NCBI RefSeq assembly: GCF_049801075.1
Contig: NZ_JBNAGG010000001.1
Span: forward strand, 558,001 to 622,000
DNA from: Maritalea sp049801075
GTDB taxonomy: Bacteria > Pseudomonadota > Alphaproteobacteria > Rhizobiales > Devosiaceae
Length of the DNA stretch: 64,000 nt
Direction of reading: 5' to 3'
The position numbers were made by a program, and so were the translations under genes. This document shows positions 60,492 to 64,000 of this stretch, piece after piece. Position 1 is the stretch's first letter; each line of letters opens with the position of its first letter. A model generated the notes under the pieces. It searched no databases, was not told the DNA's origin, and saw nothing but the letters and a program-made list of their open reading frames with translations.

Positions 60492-62950
60492 GAGCGCAAC
60501 CTTTCATTGGTTGGATCATAGGGGCTTTCTTCTAGCACGGCAGCCTTATAGCGCTGACCCAAAATTTCGATTTCCAAGTCTTGGCCGGTTTTAGCAAGAT
60601 CTGGCCGCACCATAGCCAACGCCAGTGACTTGTTGAGGCGGAAGCCAAAACCACCACCCGTCGCGCGTCCCACCACTTCGTCATCAAGGTAGATCGGGTT
60701 ATTGCCGATTACATCGGCATCTTCGCAGCCCATCACCTCAAGTGTGGCGAAGGCATTCTTGGCGCCGCGTTCTTTCCACGCGATCAAATTGTCTTTGCCA
60801 ACAAAATCGCCCTTCTTCAATGAGATGAAGCGGTCTAGCCCTGATTCATATGCCGAATATTCAATCGACATTTCAGTGCCCACAAGGCGATAGGACTTTT
60901 CTAAACGCAGATTGTTCATGGCCCGAATGCCAAATGGTTTAAGGCCGTGGGCATCGCCATCCTTAAAGATCGCATCAAAAATATGGTTCTGATATTCGAT
61001 CGGATGATGGATTTCCCAGCCCAGCTCACCCACAAAGTTGACCCGCAGCAGTTTGACCGGAGCATGGCCGATAGAAGTCTCCTGCCCTGTAAGCCAAGGG
61101 AAAGCTTCGTTGGAAAGGTCCGCCCCGCAAATCGGTTGCAGCAAATCGCGTGCCTTTGGCCCAGCAACCACTAGAACGCCCATCGCACCTGTAAGGTTTT
61201 GGAACTGCACCGATCCATCTGTCGGCATTTGTTTTTTCAGCCAATCATGATCAAGCCGTTGCCAGGCACCTGCCGACACGACATAAAAGCTGTCTGGCCC
61301 TTCGCGTTGCACGGTAAATTCTGAATGCACCCCGCCCTGCGGCGTTAGTCCATGGAGCAACCCCACGCGACCAATTTTCTTTGGCAAACGGTTGGCGAGA
61401 ATGCGATCCAAAAACGCTTCCGCGCCTGGCCCGCTTATGCGCGCTTTAGCAAACGCTGTCATATCTAACAGGCCGACATTTTCCGCCACGTTGCGACATT
61501 CATTGCCCACATGCTCAAACCATTTGGATCGACGGAATGACCAATCGTCTTCCTGCGGCACGCCTTCGGGTGCAAACCAGTTCGGTCGCTCCCATCCGAA
61601 GAGCTGGCCGAAAACCGCGCCTTTTTCCTTCATCCGGTCGTAGCAAGGTGATGTCCGCAATGGACGGGCTGCGCCACGTTCTTCATCGGGATAATGCACT
61701 TTGAACACGTGGTCATATGCTTCCTCATTTTTCTTGATGAGGTAAGATTTCGTCGCATAGTCTCCGTAGCGACGTGGGTCGACGCCCAACATATCAACGC
61801 TTGGTGTGCCTTCAACAATCCACTCTGCAAGCTGCCAGCCCGCGCCACCAGCGGCAGTTATGCCAAAGCTGTGGCCCTCGTTGAGCCAGAAGTTCTTTTT
61901 GTCCCAAGCTGGCCCAACGATGGGGTTACCATCCGGCGTATAGGCGATCGCGCCATTATAGACTTTCTTGATGCCGAGCTCTTCGAAAATCGGGACGCGG
62001 CGGAACGCCGATTCAATGTGCGGCATTAACCGCTCAACATCTTCTTGGAACAGTTCATATTCGCTCTGCGCGTCAGGACCATCAACATAGCAAGCTGGCG
62101 CCCCAACTTCATAAGGGCCGAGCAAAAGCCCCCCGGCTTCCTCGCGCATATACCAGGATCCATCGGACTCGCGCAGCACGCCCATTTCGGGCAATCCCTT
62201 TTCGCGCCGCTCAATAATCGCTGGGTGTGGCTCGGTGACGATGAACTGGTGTTCAACCGGCATTACAGGAATATCAAGCCCAACCATCGCGCCGGTTTGG
62301 CGGGCAAAATTTCCGGTACAGGAAATCACATGTTCACAAGTAACAGCGCCCTTGTCCGTTTCAACCGTCCACTCGCCGTTCGCGGCTTGGTTGATGCCCG
62401 TCACAGTCGTGTATCGATGAATTTTGGCGCCCATTGAGCGCGAGCCGCGAGCAAGCGCTTGGGTCAAGTCAGCTGGTTGCACATAGCCATCATTTGGGTG
62501 ACGCAACGCGCCGACCAAATCATCCTTCACAGCCAAGGGCCAAAGCTCCACCACCTCGTCGGGCGTGAGAAACTCAAACTCCACGCCGATCGTTTGGGCA
62601 ACCCCGGCATATTGATGATATTCATCCATCCGGTCTTGGTTGGTGGCGAGGCGAATGTTTGAAACCGTGCTGAGCCCCACATCCATGCCGACCTCTTCGC
62701 CAAGGCGCCCATATAGGTCCACGGAATATTTATGGAGTTGACCCACAGAATAGCTCATATTGAACAGGGGCAGCAAGCCAGCCGCGTGCCACGTAGAGCC
62801 TGACGTTAGCTCCTTTCGCTCGATAAGGATGACATCCGTCCATCCCTTTTTCGCCAAATGGTAGAGCGTCGAAACACCGACGACGCCGCCACCGATCACC
62901 ACTGCCCGCGCCGATGACGGCAGGGCCTGTTCACTAGATTGATTGGTCAT
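60488..62950 (-). CDS. Dimethylglycine-dehydrogenase-like flavoprotein (DAO-GcvT fusion)
   Basis: An 820-residue protein with an N-terminal DAO-type FAD domain (about 15-390: VVIGGGVVGVSTLYHLAKKG, GSTWHAAGLLP), a middle FAO_M-like part and a C-terminal GcvT/aminomethyltransferase domain (about 440-820: LLDMTAFAKARISGPGAEAF, FVGELGWEIHHP). This is the layout of dimethylglycine dehydrogenase and of related sarcosine dehydrogenases. Directly upstream of soxBDAG, it would convert dimethylglycine to sarcosine with transfer of the methyl group to THF. I start at ATG 62950, overlapping the TetR gene end; the frame further upstream lacks sense as a protein. Confidence 0.88.
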   Translation of the reverse strand: MTNQSSEQALPSSARAVVIGGGVVGVSTLYHLAKKGWTDVILIERKELTSGSTWHAAGLLPLFNMSYSVGQLHKYSVDLYGRLGEEVGMDVGLSTVSNIRLATNQDRMDEYHQYAGVAQTIGVEFEFLTPDEVVELWPLAVKDDLVGALRHPNDGYVQPADLTQALARGSRSMGAKIHRYTTVTGINQAANGEWTVETDKGAVTCEHVISCTGNFARQTGAMVGLDIPVMPVEHQFIVTEPHPAIIERREKGLPEMGVLRESDGSWYMREEAGGLLLGPYEVGAPACYVDGPDAQSEYELFQEDVERLMPHIESAFRRVPIFEELGIKKVYNGAIAYTPDGNPIVGPAWDKKNFWLNEGHSFGITAAGGAGWQLAEWIVEGTPSVDMLGVDPRRYGDYATKSYLIKKNEEAYDHVFKVHYPDEERGAARPLRTSPCYDRMKEKGAVFGQLFGWERPNWFAPEGVPQEDDWSFRRSKWFEHVGNECRNVAENVGLLDMTAFAKARISGPGAEAFLDRILANRLPKKIGRVGLLHGLTPQGGVHSEFTVQREGPDSFYVVSAGAWQRLDHDWLKKQMPTDGSVQFQNLTGAMGVLVVAGPKARDLLQPICGADLSNEAFPWLTGQETSIGHAPVKLLRVNFVGELGWEIHHPIEYQNHIFDAIFKDGDAHGLKPFGIRAMNNLRLEKSYRLVGTEMSIEYSAYESGLDRFISLKKGDFVGKDNLIAWKERGAKNAFATLEVMGCEDADVIGNNPIYLDDEVVGRATGGGFGFRLNKSLALAMVRPDLAKTGQDLEIEILGQRYKAAVLEESPYDPTNERLRS

Positions 62951-63629
62951 GGTCCGCTGCCTTTTGTTGAGAGCCAGTAGATGTGTCCGGGTGGTCGTTC
63001 GCATTCATCTGTGCGTTGAACTTAGGTGCTGCCCGTCCCGTTTCCTGTGCAATGGCGGCTAGGGCTGCTTCCAATATCCGCCAACATTCTTCCTGTTGCA
63101 CGCTGAGTGCCAATCGGCGCTCAATCCACAAACCACGTTGCAGTGCGCTCAGCTCAATCGCTTTCATGCGCGCGGCGGTTCGCGAAAATCCGAGTTCGCG
63201 CAAATCTGCGGTGCTGTTTGAAATCATCCTGCTGCTGAAAATATGCATCAGCCGCGCAACATTCTTGTCCGACCCAGAATAGGCCCAAAATTGCGGCCAA
63301 ATGATCGAAATATCCGCCATAAAATGAAACGGGCTGAAGTGCACCTCCAGCGAGCGCGCAATACGCATAAGCGGATCAGCTTCCGCCTGGCGAATTGCAA
63401 TCGTTTCATCGCGCAAAGTGCGCACCATATAGCCGAAGGCTGAGTAGATCAGCACATCTTTGGTATCGAAGAAATAATGTATTGAGGCTGTCGACACCCC
63501 TGCTCGTTTCGAAACAAGCTTGGTCGTGAGATTGGCAATACCCTCTTTCGCCATAACCGAGAGTACGCCGTTAATAATCTCTTGCGGCGTATCTTTAGCA
63601 ATTGTTGCGTTTTTACCCGGCTGATCCAT
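62934..63629 (-). CDS. TetR-family regulator, BetI-like
   Basis: A 231-residue regulator with an N-terminal helix-turn-helix (about 15-60: GIANLTTKLVSKRAGVSTASIHYFFDTKD, of which TTKLVSKRAGVSTASIHYFF is the recognition region) and a BetI-like C-terminal helical domain. I start at ATG 63629, with GGTGG upstream; GTG 63656 is possible. It is the first gene of the operon with the dimethylglycine dehydrogenase and soxBDAG, and a palindrome lies about 50 bases upstream. BetI responds to choline; here an N-methylated glycine or choline is the likely effector. Confidence 0.87.
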   Translation of the reverse strand: MDQPGKNATIAKDTPQEIINGVLSVMAKEGIANLTTKLVSKRAGVSTASIHYFFDTKDVLIYSAFGYMVRTLRDETIAIRQAEADPLMRIARSLEVHFSPFHFMADISIIWPQFWAYSGSDKNVARLMHIFSSRMISNSTADLRELGFSRTAARMKAIELSALQRGLWIERRLALSVQQEECWRILEAALAAIAQETGRAAPKFNAQMNANDHPDTSTGSQQKAADHDQSI

Positions 63630-63675
63630 TCCGCTTACCACCCTGCTCACGGCCACTCAGCAACGCTTTGCGCTA

Positions 63676-63695
63676 CTGACTGATTAGTTAGTCAG
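63676..63695. promoter_or_regulatory. 20-base palindrome CTGACT-N8-AGTCAG, candidate TetR operator
   Basis: Eight of ten base pairs are symmetrical over 63676-63695. The site lies between the TetR gene start (63629) and the dehydratase gene end (63772), in the control region of the dmg/sox operon. It is consistent with autorepression. Confidence 0.6.
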
Positions 63696-63771
63696 CGTAA
63701 TCTTAGTAAAACATCCTGTCAATCCATTAACTTTTGAAACGGCACAGAAACGCTGCGAAGAGCCGACAGTT

Positions 63772-64000
63772 TTACAAAACTGCCCCAAACCGCCAAGGGA
63801 TGAATTCGTCGTCGCCATAGCCGAGCAATTCGCTTTTGGTGCATTGGCCGGAAGCGTAGGCAAGGATGGAGTCAAAAATCTCTTCGCCCAGTTCGTCAAA
63901 ATTCTGGCGCCCGTCTAAAACTGTGCCGCAATCTATGTCCATGTCGCCTTCCATGGTGGTGAAGAGTTCTGACGTGGAGGCAAGTTTGAAGCTTGGGGCG
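63772..64000 (-). CDS. C-terminus of UxaA/GarD-type altronate/galactarate dehydratase
   Basis: Only the last 75 codons are inside the window; the 5' part lies beyond 64000. The sequence reads LASTSELFTTMEGDMDIDCG, then TVLDGRQNFDELGEEIFDSI, TKSELLGYGDDEFIPWRFGA and stop. The DMDIDCG and KSELLGYGDDEF patterns are those of the C-terminal domain of hexonate/hexarate dehydratases (UxaA, GarD). It belongs to another locus, probably sugar-acid degradation. Confidence 0.82.
   Translation of the reverse strand, partial: APSFKLASTSELFTTMEGDMDIDCGTVLDGRQNFDELGEEIFDSILAYASGQCTKSELLGYGDDEFIPWRFGAVL

Noticed and set aside
1..64000. tRNA, rRNA, CRISPR arrays, insertion sequences, integrases and att sites
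   Set aside because: No cloverleaf, regularly spaced repeat, transposase or integrase motif was seen on either strand by reading; a covariance-model search was not possible.

Overview
The window reads as the chromosome of a free-living, aerobic, heterotrophic alphaproteobacterium, probably of the Hyphomicrobiales and perhaps Devosiaceae-like. That is inferred from gene content and a base composition near 50% GC; no rRNA or other taxonomic marker is present. I see no tRNA, rRNA, insertion sequence, phage gene or CRISPR array. The window is almost wholly coding and consists of six back-to-back nutrient-salvage loci, five of which carry an importer.

(1) Positions 1-10056: a ribose-type ABC importer, FucU/RbsD mutarotase, methylthioribose kinase (mtnK), methylthioribose-1-P isomerase (mtnA), a SorC regulator and a fused class II aldolase/short-chain dehydrogenase. 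Together they suggest import and cleavage of 5-methylthioribose or 5-deoxyribose to DHAP plus an aldehyde (DHAP shunt). A TTTGACA/TGTCAAA palindrome lies in both divergent control regions.

(2) 10133-19832: an Afu/Fbp-type ABC importer with a HAD phosphatase, next to a PgtCBA-like trio (periplasmic sensor protein, histidine kinase, sigma-54 response regulator). A near-perfect sigma-54 promoter and tandem upstream sites precede the importer, so the likely substrate is an organophosphate.

(3) 20076-30474: a FadR-type regulator, a MalEFGK-type importer, a stand-alone phosphomannose-isomerase cupin, a ROK sugar kinase, a GH38 alpha-mannosidase and a LacI regulator. This is a mannoside utilisation operon.

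(4) 30741-38152: an NMT1-type ABC importer, an RcaE-like flavin-dependent lyase/monooxygenase, ribokinase, a PadR regulator, flavin reductase, a stand-alone riboflavin-kinase domain and a transaldolase. This matches the gene set of riboflavin catabolism, with uptake and entry of ribose into the pentose-phosphate pathway.

(5) 38157-46567: anhydro-MurNAc kinase, a beta-lactamase-fold hydrolase and a complete Dpp-type peptide importer divided over two divergent operons, with a GntR/UTRA regulator. This is a candidate murein-peptide salvage locus.

(6) 46603-63629: a non-pyrrolysine MttB-family methyltransferase, corrinoid protein, methyl-THF methyltransferase, MetF plus a separate MetV, DUF1638, a GFA protein and formate-THF ligase. 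These face a GbdR-like regulator, followed by soxBDAG, a dimethylglycine-dehydrogenase-like flavoprotein and a TetR regulator. Together they outline stepwise demethylation of glycine betaine to glycine, with the methyl groups oxidised on tetrahydrofolate.

The window ends inside a UxaA/GarD-type sugar-acid dehydratase and probably begins inside a transketolase-like gene. All functions are deduced from sequence motifs and neighbourhood; none was checked by a database search.
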